From the NCBI RefSeq assembly GCF_023278565.1, contig NC_064675.1, positions 3,968,001 through 4,032,000 of the forward strand: a DNA stretch of 64,000 nucleotides. Reading direction: 5' to 3'. This document shows positions 1-11,610 of the stretch, piece by piece. Position 1 is the first letter of the stretch. Every line of letters begins with the position of its first letter. The notes beneath the pieces were generated by a model that searched no databases, was not told where the DNA came from, and was given only the letters and a program-made list of their open reading frames with translations. This DNA is from Colletotrichum lupini (Eukaryota > Ascomycota > Sordariomycetes > Glomerellales > Glomerellaceae). The position numbers and the translations under genes were made by a program.

Positions 1-660
1 TAATAGCTATATTAATATATATCTTTTTAATTTTTAAGTTAATAATATCTAATTTATATTCCTTAAGACGGCCGTATTATAGTTCGGGGTCCTTTAGTAT
101 AATATTTATAAGATCGAACTTCTAATTATTAAGGAAGCCCTAGGGGTCGGTAATAACTATATATCTCGGTATTTCAATAATATATATTTAAAATAGACGA
201 TTTAATAGTAATAGTAATAGTAATAGGGCAATAGTAATAGGGTAATAGTAATAAATAGTAAGAGAAGCGTTTTTTAATTTTAATAAAAGAAACGAGGTAA
301 TATATATATATATATATATACGAGTTAAAGTTAAAAGTATATATTAATAATAAGAAGGTTAGTATTATTTTTAACGACGGTAATAAGGGTATTTCTAATA
401 TTATATTATTATAAGCTATTATTACTTAGAGAGTAGTAAACTTAGCTAAGTAGGCGTAGGTTTATAAAGTAGTAACGTTAAGTACTTAATATCGTCGTTA
501 ATAATCTATAGTTATAAACTTTATAAGGAAGAAAGTTAAAAAGTTAAAAATTTTTAAAAAAATAGTTTATTAAGATAGTAGGAGTATTTATTAATACTAT
601 ATATTAATACTATATAATCGATATTAAAAACTACCCGAGTAACTAGTAAAGATGAAAAAA
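1..660 (+). mobile_element. Family A2 copy, 3' part, cut by window edge
   Basis: This is the 3' two thirds of a family A (SINE-like) element of the A2 subfamily. The block around 40-110 matches the A2 copy at 54400-54480 (shared TTTTTAAGTTAATAATATCT). A TAATAG microsatellite lies at about 205-245. The 3' end reads CCCGAGTAACTAGTAAAG followed by an A/AT-rich tail. The 5' end lies outside the window. The copy is heavily RIP-mutated and noncoding. Confidence 0.8.
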
Positions 661-689
661 ATATATATATATATATATAATATATAGTA
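661..689. repeat. (AT)n simple repeat
   Basis: A short AT dinucleotide tract separates the tail of the first A2 copy from the next A1 copy. It is probably tail-derived or part of the old target site. Confidence 0.6.
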
Positions 690-1256
690 CCTTTTTAGGG
701 TCCGGTCCGCCTTATTAGGGGCTATCTTCGCCTTTATAAATAAGCTAGTCTATTAGGGTTAATATTAAATATCTTTATTATATACTTTATAAAACTTTAT
801 AACTAACTATAACCGGCCGTAGCTATTACTAACTATTAATACTAACTAAACTTAAGATATTAATAACCCCGCTACTATAATATATCAATTACTTTTTTAA
901 TAACTAAATACTACCCTTTACTTTTTTTTTAATAATAACCTCTTTTTAATATTCCTATTTAATATACTTATTTATACTCTTTTTAAGTTTTTAATTATAT
1001 TATTAAGTCTAAGTTTATTTATATTATTTTATTATATTAAAAGGGTACTAATAAGGATAACGCTTATTATAATATATTTATTTATTTTTTATAAGTTAAT
1101 ATTATAGATATAATATTTATTAAGGCGGTCTCTCTATAACTTAGGGTCGTTTAGTATAATACTTATAAGATCGAACTTCTTATTATTAAAAAAGCCCTAA
1201 GGGTCGACGAGTTATTAGTAGCGTTTTAATATTTTAATAAAATATACCTAAGTATT
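690..1256 (+). mobile_element. Family A1 copy, 5' part
   Basis: It begins with a RIP-altered version of the family A 5' end (CTTTTTAGGGTCCGGTCCGC) and follows the A1 body to about 1256, where an A2 copy starts. The 3' part is not seen after the A2 copy, so the copy was truncated or rearranged. No target-site duplication was found. Confidence 0.75.
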
Positions 1257-3286
1257 CCCTTTGGGGTCCGGTCCGCTTTATTAAGGGCCATCTTCGCCTT
1301 TATAAGTAAGCTAGTTTATTAAGGTTAATATCGAGTGTTTTTATTATATACTTTAATAAAACTTTATAACTAATTATAGCCGGCTATAACCGTTACTAAA
1401 TACTAATAACCCCGCTATAATATATTAATCGCCCTCTAAATAGCTAAAAACTACCCCCTACTTTTTACCTTTTTTAATAACTCTAGATTTCTTTTTAAAT
1501 CTCTCTAAATTTCTTATTTTATTATAGTAATATTAGAGTATTAATAATACTTAGGAGTTAGTTAGGTATTTTAAAGTTACTATTATATTATATAAGCTAG
1601 GCGCTAATAATAGTATTATTTATAAAAATATATACGGTTTTTTTTTTTTTCCCTTTGGGGTCCGGTCCGCCTCATTAGGGGCCATCTTCGCCTTTATAAA
1701 CAAGCTAATTTATTAAAGTTAATATTAAGTTTTTATTACGTAATAAACTTTATAACTAATAATAGCCGGCCGTAGATACTAACGATCCCGCTATAATATA
1801 TTAATCGCCCTTTTAATAACTAAATACTACCCCTTATTTTCTCTCTTTATTTTATTTAATAATAACCTCTCTTTATTACTATTCTTATTTAATATGCTCG
1901 CTTACGCTCTTTTTAAGCTCTTAATTATACTATTAAGTTTAGGCTTATTTATATTCTATTATATTAAAAGGGCGCTAATAAAGGCGATATTTATTATAAT
2001 ATATTTATCTATTTTTTATAAGTTAATATTACGGATATAATATTTATTAAAGTAGTCTTTTTATAGCTCGGGGTCGTTTAATATAATATTTATAAGATCG
2101 AATTTCTAATTATTAAAGAAGCCCTAAGGGTCGACGAGTTATTAATAACGTCTCGGTATTTTAATAAAATATACTTAAAGTAGATAGTTAGATAGTAATA
2201 ATAATAATATAATAATAACGGATAGCGAGGGAAGCGTCTTTAACTTTAATAAAGGAAACGAAGTAACGAATATATATATATATATAAATAAAGTTAAAAA
2301 TACTAGGGTAGATATCGTAAGGTCGGTATTATTCTTAATAACGGTAATAAGGGTATCTCCGATACTACTATTATAAGCTACTATTACTTAGAAGGGTAGC
2401 TAACTTAGTTAAGTACGCGGGCTTATAAAGTAGTAGTACTTATTATCGCCATTAATAATCCGTAATTATAAACTTTATAAAAAGGAAAGTTAAAAAGTTA
2501 GAAAATCTAAAAAGAATAGTTTAGCGAGATAGTATAAGTATTTATTAATACCGTGTATTAATACTATATAAACGATATCGAGAATCGCCTGAGTAGTTAG
2601 TAAAGGCAGAAATAAAAAACAAATATACGTTTTTTTAGATTTTTAAGTTAATAATAATTAGTTTATACTCTTTTAGATAGTCTTTTTATAAATTAAGATT
2701 ATTAAGTATAATACTAGTAGGATTAAACTACTAGCCTCCAAGGTATCCTTATAGGTTAATAAGTTAGCGTTTTAGTATTCCGAATGTTCTTAAGCTAATC
2801 TTCTTAAAATAAATAGACGGTTCGGTAGCGATAGTAATAGTAATAAGGCGATAATAATAGGGCAATAGCGATAGATAATAAGGGAAGTAGCGTTTTTTAA
2901 TTTTAATAAAGGAAACGAGGTAATAAATATATATATATATATATAAGTAAAGTTAAAAATATATATTAGTACTTATAAAGGTTAGTATTATTTATGACGA
3001 TAGTAACGAGAGTATTTCCGATATTATATTATTATAGGCTATTATTATTTAAAAAGGTAATAAACTTAGCTAAGTACGTAGGCTTATAAAGTAATAGCGT
3101 CGGGTACTTAGTATTATTATTAATAATCTTAAACTTTATAAAAAGAAAAGTTAAAAAAGTAAAAAATCTAAAAAAAAATAGTTTTTTAAAATAGTAAGAG
3201 TATTTATTATTATTATATATTAATACTATATAATCGATATTAAGAATCGCCCGAGTAGCTAGTAAAGGCAGAAATAAAAAACAAAT
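1257..3286 (+). mobile_element. Family A2 copy, split by a nested A1
   Basis: It starts with CCCTTTGGGGTCCGGTCC at 1257. It shows the A2 middle block (GAGTATTAATAATAC near 1534, AAGCTAGGCGCTAATAAT near 1600) and ends with GAAATAAAAAACAAAT at 3286. Positions 1651-2624 are a later A1 insertion. Joining 1257-1650 to 2625-3286 gives about 1.06 kb, a full-length A2. Confidence 0.8.
1651..2624 (+). mobile_element. Family A1 full-length copy nested in A2
   Basis: This is a complete 974 bp A1 copy with the 5' end CCCTTTGGGGTCCGG and the 3' end GGCAGAAATAAAAAACAAAT. Flanks show an imperfect duplication, ATACGG plus a T run on the left and ATACGTTTTTTT on the right. It is one of the clearest full-length references for the family. 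No convincing protein was found in it. Confidence 0.85.
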
Positions 3287-3522
3287 TTTAATCGCCTTTT
3301 TAATAGCTAAATACTACCCCTTACTTTCTCTTTTTATTTTATTTAATAATAACCTCTCCTTACTATTCCTATTTAATACGCTTACTTACGCTCTTTTTAA
3401 GCTTTTAATTATATTATTAAATCTAAGCTAATTTATATTTTATTATATTAAAAAAGCGTTAATAAGGGTAACGCTTATAATAGTATATTTATCCGTTTTT
3501 TATAAATTGATATTATTAATAT

Positions 3523-4556
3523 TTATTTTTTATTTCTACTTTTACTAGCTACTCGGGCGATTCTCAATATCGATTATACAGTAGTAATACATAATACTAA
3601 TAGATACTCCTACTATCTCAATAAACTATTTTTTTTTAGATTTTCTACTTTTTTAACTTTCCCTCTTATAAAGTTTATAACTACGGATTATTGATAATAA
3701 TATTAAGCGCCCGACGCTATTACGTTATAAGCCCGCGCACCTAGCTAAGTTAGTTACTTTTCTAAGTAATAATAGCTTATAATAGTAGTATTAGAGATGC
3801 CCTCGTTACTATTATTAAATAATATCGACCTTTATAAACATAATATCTACCTTAGTACTTTTAACTTTACTTATATATATATATATATTTATTACCTCGT
3901 TTCTTTTATTAAAGTTAAAGATATTATTTCCCTCGCTATTTACTATTATTATACTATTATTATTACTATCTAATTATTTACCTTAAATATATTTTATTAA
4001 AATACCGAGACGCTATTAATAACTCGTTAACCCTTAGGGCTTTTTTAATAGCTAGAAGTTATTTAATCTTATAAATATTATACTAAACGACCCCGAGCTA
4101 TAAAAAGACTACTTTAATAAATACTATATTAATAATATTAACTTATGAAAAATAAATAGATATATTATAATAAGCGTCGCTCTTATTAACGCCTTTTTAA
4201 TATAATAAAGTATAAATAAGCCTAAACTTAATAATATAATTAAGAGCTTAAAAAGAGCATAAGCGAGCGTATTAAATAGGAATATTAGGGAGAGGTTATT
4301 ATTAAATAAAATAAAAGGAGAAACTAAGGGGTAGTATTCGGTTATTAGGAAAGTAATTAATATATTATAGCGGCGGGGTTATTAATATCTTAAGTTTAGT
4401 TAGTATTAATAATTAGTAACGGCTACGGCTAGCTATAGTTAGTTATAAAGTTTTATCAAAGTACGTAATAAAGACACTTAATATTGACCCTAATAGACTA
4501 GCTTGCCTATAAAGGCGAAGATAGCCCCTAATAAGGCGGACCGGACCCCAAAGGGA
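3523..4556 (-). mobile_element. Family A1 full-length copy, minus strand
   Basis: This complete copy reads from the 3' tail (ATTTTTTATTTCTACTTTTAC) at the left to the 5' end (GGACCGGACCCCAAAGGG) at the right. It is flanked by the 13 bp direct repeat ATATTATTAATAT at 3510-3522 and 4557-4569, and removing it restores the host A1. This is strong evidence for a single insertion event with target-site duplication. Confidence 0.9.
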
Positions 4557-4856
4557 ATATTATTAATATAATATTTATTAAGGTAGTTTTTTTATAGCTC
4601 GGGGTCGTTTAGTATAATACTTATAAACTCGAACTTTTAGTTATTAAAAAAGCCCTAAGGGTTAACGAGTTAGCGTCTTAGTATTTTAATAAAGTATACT
4701 TAAGGTAAATAGTTAAATAATAATAATAATAATAATAGTATAATAATAATAACGCAATAGTAATAGTATAATAATAATAAGTAGCAAGGGAAGTAGCGTT
4801 TTTTAACTTTAATAAAGGAAATAAAATAATAAATATATATATATATATAAGTAAAA

Positions 4857-5034
4857 GCCGTTAATAATCCGCAGTTATGAACTTTATAAGAGGGAAAGTT
4901 AAAAAGTTAGAGAATCTAAAAAAAATAGTCTAGCGAGACAGTGTGAGTATTTACTAATACCGTGTATTAATACTGTATAAACGACATCGAGAATCGCCCG
5001 AGTAGCTAGCAAAGGCAGAAATAAAAAAACAAAT
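4857..5034 (+). mobile_element. 5'-truncated family A copy, 178 bp
   Basis: Only the last 178 bases of A are present (from GCCGTTAATAATCCGC to AAAAAAACAAAT). The 12 bp duplication ATATAAGTAAAA lies at 4845-4856 and 5035-5046. It is less RIP-mutated than the full-length copies, keeping GACAGTGTGAG and GACATCGAG. Confidence 0.9.
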
Positions 5035-5220
5035 ATATAAGTAAAATTAAAAGTGCTAGGGTAAATATCGTAAGGTTAGTATTATTCTTAACGACAGTAA
5101 CGAGGGCATTTTTAATACTATTATTATAAGTTACTATTATTTAGAAAGGTAGTTAACTTAGTTAGGTGCGCGGGCTTATAAAGTAGTAGCGCCTATTATT
5201 ATTATTAATAATCCGTAGTT

Positions 5221-5396
5221 ATTTATTTTAGTATTCTGCCTTTACTAGCTACTCCGGCGGTTCCAAATATTAATTACATAGTATTAATACACGGTATCAG
5301 TATATACTTATACTATCTTAATAGACTATTCTTTTAGATTTTCTACCTTTTTAAACTTTCCCTCTTATGAAGTTTATAATCACGGATTAACGGCGA
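5221..5396 (-). mobile_element. 5'-truncated family A copy, minus strand
   Basis: The 3' tail is at the left (ATTTATTTTAGTATTCTGCC) and the copy breaks off at CACGGATTAACGGCGA, the same truncation point as 5645-5820. It interrupts the plus-strand A1 at CCGTAGTT. No clean duplication was found because a B fragment follows directly. Confidence 0.75.
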
Positions 5397-5550
5397 ATTA
5401 AAATTACTATATTACGTTAAGTACGTACTTAGGATGTATTATGCATATTATATAATTAAAAAGTATATTATATTATATAATTTCTTTTAAAAGCGTAATC
5501 CCGTTAAGGTCGATTTTTAATACTTATAAAGCCGGAAAAAGACTACTATA
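5397..5550 (+). mobile_element. 5'-truncated family B copy
   Basis: This is the 3' terminal 150 bases or so of family B in sense orientation, from TTAAAATTACTATATTACG to GCCGGAAAAAGACTACTATA. It lies between two minus-strand A segments. Confidence 0.75.
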
Positions 5551-6220
5551 TAATATTAATAGATATTCCTACTATCTTAACAAACTATTTTTTTAATTCT
5601 TTTACTTTTTTAACTTTCCCTCTTATAAAGTTTATAACTATAGATTTGTTTTACTATTCTACCTTTACTAGCTACTTGGGCGATTCTCGATATTAGTTAT
5701 ACGGTATTAATATATAGTATCAGTAGATACTCACACTATCTCGTTAGACTATTCTTTCGATTTTCTTTTACCTTTTAAACTTTCCCTCTTATAAAGTTCA
5801 CTAACACGGATTAACGGCGATTTATAACTATAGAGTATTAATAATAATATTAAGTACCCGACGTTACTACTTTATAAGCCTACGTACCTAGCTAAGTTAG
5901 CTACCCTTTTAAGTAATAGTAGTTTATAATAATATAGAATTAAAGATGCCCTCGTCGCCGTTATTAAATAATATCGACCTTACGGTATTTACCCTAATAC
6001 TTTTAATTTTAACTCGTATATATATATATATATATATACTTATTACTTCGTTTCCTTTATTAAAATTAAAAACGCTTCCCTTATTATTATTATTATTATT
6101 ACTATTACTATTTAACCGTTTATTTTAAATATACTTTATTAAAATACTAAGACGTTATAAATAACTCGTTAACCCTTAGGGCTTTTTTAATAACTAGAAG
6201 TTCGATTTTATAAGTATTAT
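5551..6220 (-). mobile_element. Family A1 segment, minus strand, split by a short A
   Basis: This internal A1 sequence is present as 5551-5644 and 5821-6220. It is interrupted by a 176 bp A copy and stops at TTTATAAGTATTAT where family B begins. A 60-codon open frame at 5946-6128 is a chance frame over the AT microsatellite. Confidence 0.75.
5645..5820 (-). mobile_element. 5'-truncated family A copy, 176 bp
   Basis: It has a 3' tail TTTGTTTTACTATTCTACC and is truncated at GGATTAACGGCGA. The 13 bp duplication TTTATAACTATAG lies at 5631-5643 and 5821-5833. It keeps more C and G than its host. Confidence 0.9.
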
Positions 6221-6246
6221 ATAGTAGTTTATTTTTTCTGGCTTTA

Positions 6247-7252
6247 TTTGTTTTAATATTCTGCCTTTACTAGTTACTCGGGCAATTCTCGATATCGTTT
6301 ATATAATATTAATATATAATATTAATAAATACTCTCACTATCTCAATAGGTTTTTTTTTTTTTAGATTTTCTACTTTTTTAACTTTCCCTCTTATAAAGT
6401 TCATAACCACGGATTATTAATAGCAATATTAGGCGCCCGATACTATTACTTTATAAGCCTATACCTATTTAGCTAAGCTTACGGCCCGCTAAGTAATAGT
6501 AGTTTATAATAGTAGTATTAAAAATACCCTCGTTACTATTATTAAATAATATCGACCTTATAATATCTACTTTTTAACTTTACTTATATATATATATATA
6601 TTCGTTACCTCGTTTTCTTCATTAAAGTTGAAGACGCTTCCCTCGCCGTTTATTACTATTGCGCTATTGCTATTGCTATTTAACTATCTACCTTAAGTAT
6701 ACTTTATTAAAATACTAAGACGCTAATAGCTCGTCGACCCTTAGGGCTTCTTTCATAGCTAAGAGTTCGATCCTATAAGTATTATACTAGACGACCCCGA
6801 GCTATAAAGAGACTACTTTAATAAATATTATATTAGTAATATTAACTTATAAAAGATAGATAAATATATTATTATAAGCGTCGCCCTTATTAGCGCCCTT
6901 CTAATATAATAGAATATAAATAAGCCTAGATTTAATAATATAATTAAGAGCTTAGAAAGAGCGTAAGTAAGCGTATTAAATAAGAATATTAGTAAAGAGA
7001 GGTTATTATTAAATAAAATAAAAGGAAAAAGTAAGGGGTAGTATTCGGTTATTAAGAAGGTAATTAATATACTATAGTAGCGGGGTTATTAGTATTTTAA
7101 GTTTAGTTAGTATTAATAGTTGCGGCTAGCTATAATTAGTTATAAAGTTTTATTAAAGTATGTAATAAAGATAATCGATATTAACCCTAATAGACTAGCT
7201 TGCCCGTAAAGGCGAAGATGGCCCCTAATGAGGCGGACCGGACCCTAAAGGG
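6247..7252 (-). mobile_element. Family A1 full-length copy, minus strand, in B
   Basis: This complete 1.0 kb copy reads from the tail (TTTGTTTTAATATTCTGCC) to the 5' end (GGACCGGACCCTAAAGGG). The duplication TTTCTGGCTTTA at 6235-6246 versus TTTCTAGCTTTA at 7253-7264 differs by one G-to-A change, as RIP would give. It disrupts the 3' end of a B copy. Confidence 0.9.
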
Positions 7253-8413
7253 TTTCTAGCTTTATAAATATAAAAGATCGACCTTAACAGGATTACGTTT
7301 TTAGAAGAAATTATATAATAAAGTATACTTTTTAACTATATAATATATATAGGAATTAATATACTAGCGTCGTAAATTAATATACTAGCGTCGCTCTTAT
7401 ACCGGCGTTACTATTTTACTTTTTAATTAGTTTAAAAAAATAGTACTTCCTTATAAAAGTAGTAAAAGTAACTATATTAATATAGCTATTCTTATTATCC
7501 TCTCTAACCTAAGCTCTAATTTAAGATTTTTAAAAATAAGAATACTATAATAACCTACGTACTCGTTTAGAACTATTATATTACTTATTTAAGATTTATA
7601 AATCTTAAATTAGTTAATAATATAAGTTTTTATAAATTTTAAATAAGTAAGGCTTTTTTTTACTATATACTTAAAATATATGAAAAGTAAATTATAATAA
7701 CGTCTACCTAACTACCTCTTTTAACATAGTCATAATAATTTATTATTATTATAGACTACTTTTTATCAGCTCTATTTTTTTTAAATACTAGGCTATATTA
7801 GCTATTTACCTATATAATTCCCCGTTATTCTCCCCTTATTGAAAACGCTAAACTAGCTCCTTATTTATTACTAAAATAAGCTCAATATTTAGTTTTAACT
7901 TAGTTAACTTATCTTTTTTATAAGCCTAGCTAGCGTCGACTTATTCTTATTTCTAAGTAAGTAGCCTCGCTTTTTATTACTTATACCTTAGTTATTATAA
8001 ATAGTACGAGCTTAACTAGTTAACTAGCCTTTTTTAAATAAGGCTAGTTATAATAAAATAGGCTATACTGTATTTTTTAGCTTATTATAGAGGGATATAA
8101 TAATCTTAAGGTTAAGGATCTAGTAGTATAGATTTAAAAAAGATATTTCTTAAAAACGTTACTAAGGGTATACTTCTTACTTATTAAAAATAGTTAAATT
8201 TAATATTTTAAAATAGATTTTATAGTAATATAGGATACTTAGCTTAATTAAAATAATATAGTTTAGACTATAAGATCTAAAGGGGTTTAAAAATAGCCTC
8301 TTATTAAATAATATTACTTTTTTTATAAACTAGCCTTATATCCTAATTAAAATAAGATATTTTTAAAAAAATATCATTTAAAGTTTATTTAGGTACTTAA
8401 AGCGAGTACTTAT

Positions 8414-8532
8414 GTGGTGGTTTTTTTCCGGCTTTATAAGCACAAAAGATCGACCTTAACGGGATCACGCTTTCAAGGGAAATCACACGATATAGTACAC
8501 TTTTTAACTACACAATACGCGCAATATATCCC
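8414..8532 (-). mobile_element. 5'-truncated family B copy, 119 bp, little RIP
   Basis: Only the 3' end of B is present (GTGGTGGTTTTTTTCCGG to GCGCAATATATCCC). The 14 bp duplication AAGCGAGTACTTAT flanks it (8400-8413 and 8533-8546). CA and TG are kept (AAATCACACGA, TACACAATACGC), unlike the MULE around it, so it is recent, protected by shortness, or both. Confidence 0.92.
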
Positions 8533-9029
8533 AAGCGAGTACTTATATACTCCTAGTTTATAAGTACTTTGTTCTTTATATAAGCTTAGTAAAAGCATAG
8601 CTCTTAATTACTAATTATATTTTATATAATATTAATAAGCCGATATAAGTAACTAAGACTATTTAAAAAATAACTCTTAATATTATTATTACTTAACTTA
8701 GTACTAAAAGTAACGCGAGTACTAAAGTTCTAGTATTTTTAAATAAAGTAACGGGCCTATTATACTCTTAAAATAGGTATATTATATAAAAATACTAGAG
8801 GATTAGGCATTAGTTATTAAACTTTTTATAGAGCTTAGTTTAGGCTTTTTTAAAAGTATACTTAGTTTTAGTAAAAATAATAAGCTTTTATATTATAAGG
8901 ACCTTATAATATATATAAGGGGGGGGCTTATTAATAAGTATATTAATATAAGCCTTATTTTTATTACTTAGCGTAATTATTACTTATATTAGTAACTAAT
9001 ATCCTTTGTTATTAGACCTATTATTATTA

Positions 9030-9570
9030 TTATTATAGTTACGGTCCTTAACCTACTTTTACTTAGCCCTAAGTATAACGTTAAAGTTAATATAATAGAT
9101 ATAAAGTTATTACTAAACGTCTAAGAACTGCTCGTTTAGTATAGCCTTTATTTATTTATCGTAGTTTATAATAATAATAGTAGGGTAATAAACTAAGTAT
9201 TAGTTTATAAATTAGTAAATACCTATTAAGAGAAATTAAAAACCCTTTAGTTTCTCGTTATTAAGAAGGCCGAACGCGGTATTATAAATAGATCTAAAAT
9301 AGGTCTACTTAGTAACTTAGAAAAGAGGGAGCTTAAAGCGATTAGTATTATAAATATTATTAAAGCTAATTACTTTAGGGAATCGCTTTTATATTGAGAA
9401 ATAGTAAAAAAAGTTTTAAATAAGGCTAATAAAGCAGTTTAGCTCGTCGTTTACCTATTTTATTATATATAGGATATTTTACTTATTAAATAGCTTAATT
9501 AATACTATAATTAGCGAGTATTTAGTTAGTTTCTTTTAGTTTATACGAGCCCTAGTATTATAAATATCTT
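9030..9570 (-). pseudogene. MULE-1 transposase core, RIP-destroyed
   Basis: The minus strand read from about 9570 down encodes the MULE transposase core: YNTRARIN, then KRFPKVISFNNIYNTN, then FKLPLF-VTK-TYFRS, then ILNEQFLDV--QLYIYYIN and LRAK. This order (Y-A-R box, DDE motif with TxxTN, LPLFxVTG, then the QLCxxH region) is typical of MULE proteins such as Hop. The conserved acidic residue of the S-F-D-x-T-Y box reads Asn, and the His/Cys region reads Tyr, all explained by RIP. Many stops fall at former Gln, Arg or Trp codons. Weaker coding sequence probably continues towards 8550 (C-terminus) and 10400 (N-terminus), but I could not fix the ends. It is not functional. Confidence 0.8.
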
Positions 9571-10424
9571 ATTAAGTAAATAAGGACTCTAGGGACTACT
9601 CTTAAATAATAATACGTATATCGCGAGCCCGAATCTTAACTTATTAGCTTATAGTTTTAATAATATGTTTAACTATCTTAATAAGCTTATAATATAAAGG
9701 GTATATAAAGGCTTTAAAACTAGGGCTATAATTATATTAATTATACTAGGGGTTTAAATAATAATATAATAGCTATTTATCTTTTTTTTAAGCCTTGGTA
9801 ATAACTTATTATTTATAACCGTATTTATAAAACTTATATTATTAAATACTAACGCTTTATATAGGCCTAAGGTTATTAAAACGATTATATTAAAAAGTAT
9901 ATTAAATAATTCGGCCTCGAGCTTTATACTTATTCCGCTTTATAATACTAAATTTATTAGCTTTTATAAAGTTATTAACTCGGTTAAAAAAGGTATTATA
10001 AATTTATTTTAAATTATTAAGAATTAATAGGTTTAGGATTTTAGTTATAAAAAAAGAGGAGGATCGGTTACTTAGAATATAATAAGAAGCTATAGTTTAA
10101 AAAAACGCTTTATTTTGAATAAAAAATAGCTATAAAAATAAATAGGGTAATAAGTTAACTTAGGGACCTTATATTTATTATTATTAATAGATATATTTTT
10201 ATTATTAGAGTAGTGCTATTATTAGTTATTAATTAGTCTTAATAACCTATTTAATAAGTTAAAGAGTATTACTAAACTACTTTATTATAAAATAAAAAGG
10301 TTACTAAGACTATTTATTAAGGGGAGAGGGGTTATGCTCTAGAGAAAGTTATAAGAGGGTAGTCCGCTAGGTTTTTATTATTCCCTTAGGAAAATAGCGA
10401 GTAAAATATAATATAAGCTCTATA

Positions 10425-11610
10425 TAGTGGTTTTTTTCCGGCTTTATAAGTATAAAAGATCGACCTTAATAGGATTACGCTTTTAAAGGAAATTACATAA
10501 TATAGTATACTTTTTAATTATATAATATACGTAATATATCCTAAGTATGCGCTTAACGTAATATAGTAATTTCGATACGAAAACCGCTATTTAATTCGAG
10601 ATAGGTAAGCTACTCTCTTTAATAATAGCGCTAATTAAAAAGGTTAATAATAGAGGTCGGCCGTAATAGTTAGTTATAATAATCGGCTACAATAGTTAAA
10701 GGCGGCCCTTAACTATAGAGGTTTTAAACTTTAATAGCGACGTAGAGGTTTTTTAAAAAAAGGCTAAATAGGTTAATATTTATTACCTTTTAAAGCTCGT
10801 AAAGATTCTTTTTATCCTTATTGCTTTTAATATTACCTAAAGCTACTTTCTATTTAAACTAAATAAATCTACTAAATAAATTTATTAAATAAATTTATTA
10901 AATAAATTTATTAAATAAATCCACTAAATAAATTCACTAAACAAATCTACTAAATAAACCTATTAATATATAAACTACTACTTAGATAGTTTATTCTTAG
11001 TATATAATTAGTAATTAGTAAGCTAGAACTCTAAAGATGCCCATTAATAAGTCTACCCCTCTCGGGCTAGGCGCCCTCTTTAGCTAGCTCGACGCTATAG
11101 CTATTATAACTAACGTAAGTACGCCCGAGGATTAATAAAGTACTTTTTAATAATACGGAATTTAGCTAAGTAATAGTACGAACGTCGTAAATAGCTGGGC
11201 TAATATAAACGTTAAGATTTAATATATTAATACTAGCTTAGTTATAATAATTATAATAAATAAGCCGGAGGTATATAAAGTTAAGGTAATAAGTTAGTGC
11301 TTTAAATAGCTTTTATAGGACCCCCTAGGTAATAATAATACTTATATAAAAAAATAGATTATATTAGACCTAATTACTTACGCAGGCTAGTACTAAGAGG
11401 TCCTGTGCGTATTAAAGTAAGTAAAGCTCGCCCTATAAGTAGCTAGAACTTAAGAAGACTGCGGCAGAAGGTTAGGAGTTAATAAAAGGGAGATAATAGT
11501 TGAGTCGGTTAACTATTTTAATTAGTAATTAGGTATAGAGCGCATTATACCTAGTTTTCCCTAATACGTAATATACGGTACGGCCCCGGCGGATTGCTCT
11601 ATCGGGGGGA
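10425..11610 (-). mobile_element. Family B full-length copy inside MULE-1
   Basis: This complete 1186 bp copy has its 3' end at the left (TAGTGGTTTTTTTCCGG) and its 5' hairpin end at the right (CCCCGGCGGATTGCTCTATCG). A perfect 14 bp duplication, ATATAAGCTCTATA, lies at 10411-10424 and 11611-11624. It contains the 12 bp minisatellite and no convincing protein. Confidence 0.92.
10858..10960. repeat. 12 bp minisatellite within family B
   Basis: Tandem units of AAATAAATCTACT type (12 bp), about eight degenerate copies. The same array occurs in other B copies with different copy number: about nine at 32697-32800, about nine at 34238-34345, about three at 43438-43478 and about five at 49552-49625. 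It is a length-variable internal domain of the family. Confidence 0.85.

Larger units (their letters stand above)
3287..5220 (+). mobile_element. Family A1 copy hosting two later A insertions
   Basis: The A1 sequence is present as 3287-3522, 4557-4856 and 5035-5220. It is interrupted by a full-length minus-strand A1 and by a 178 bp truncated plus-strand A. The first 160 bases or so of A1 are missing at the left edge. At 5220 it is broken again by a minus-strand truncated A. Confidence 0.75.

Noticed and set aside
690..3286. A duplication at the junctions of the A2 copy starting at 1257
   Set aside because: The left flank (CCTAAGTATT) and right flank (TTTAATCGCC) do not match, so I do not claim a clean insertion there.
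5946..6128. 60-codon open frame rich in Leu and Ile
   Set aside because: It lies on the antisense of a family A copy over an AT and ATT microsatellite. It has no homologous start or conservation in other A copies and low-complexity composition.
10858..10960. CRISPR-like short repeat array
   Set aside because: Units are 12 bp with no spacers, lie within a eukaryotic retroelement and vary in number between copies: a minisatellite.
10425..11610. Family B as a solo LTR
   Set aside because: Its duplications are 11-16 bp, not 4-6. Ends are not TG...CA, and many copies are truncated only at one end.
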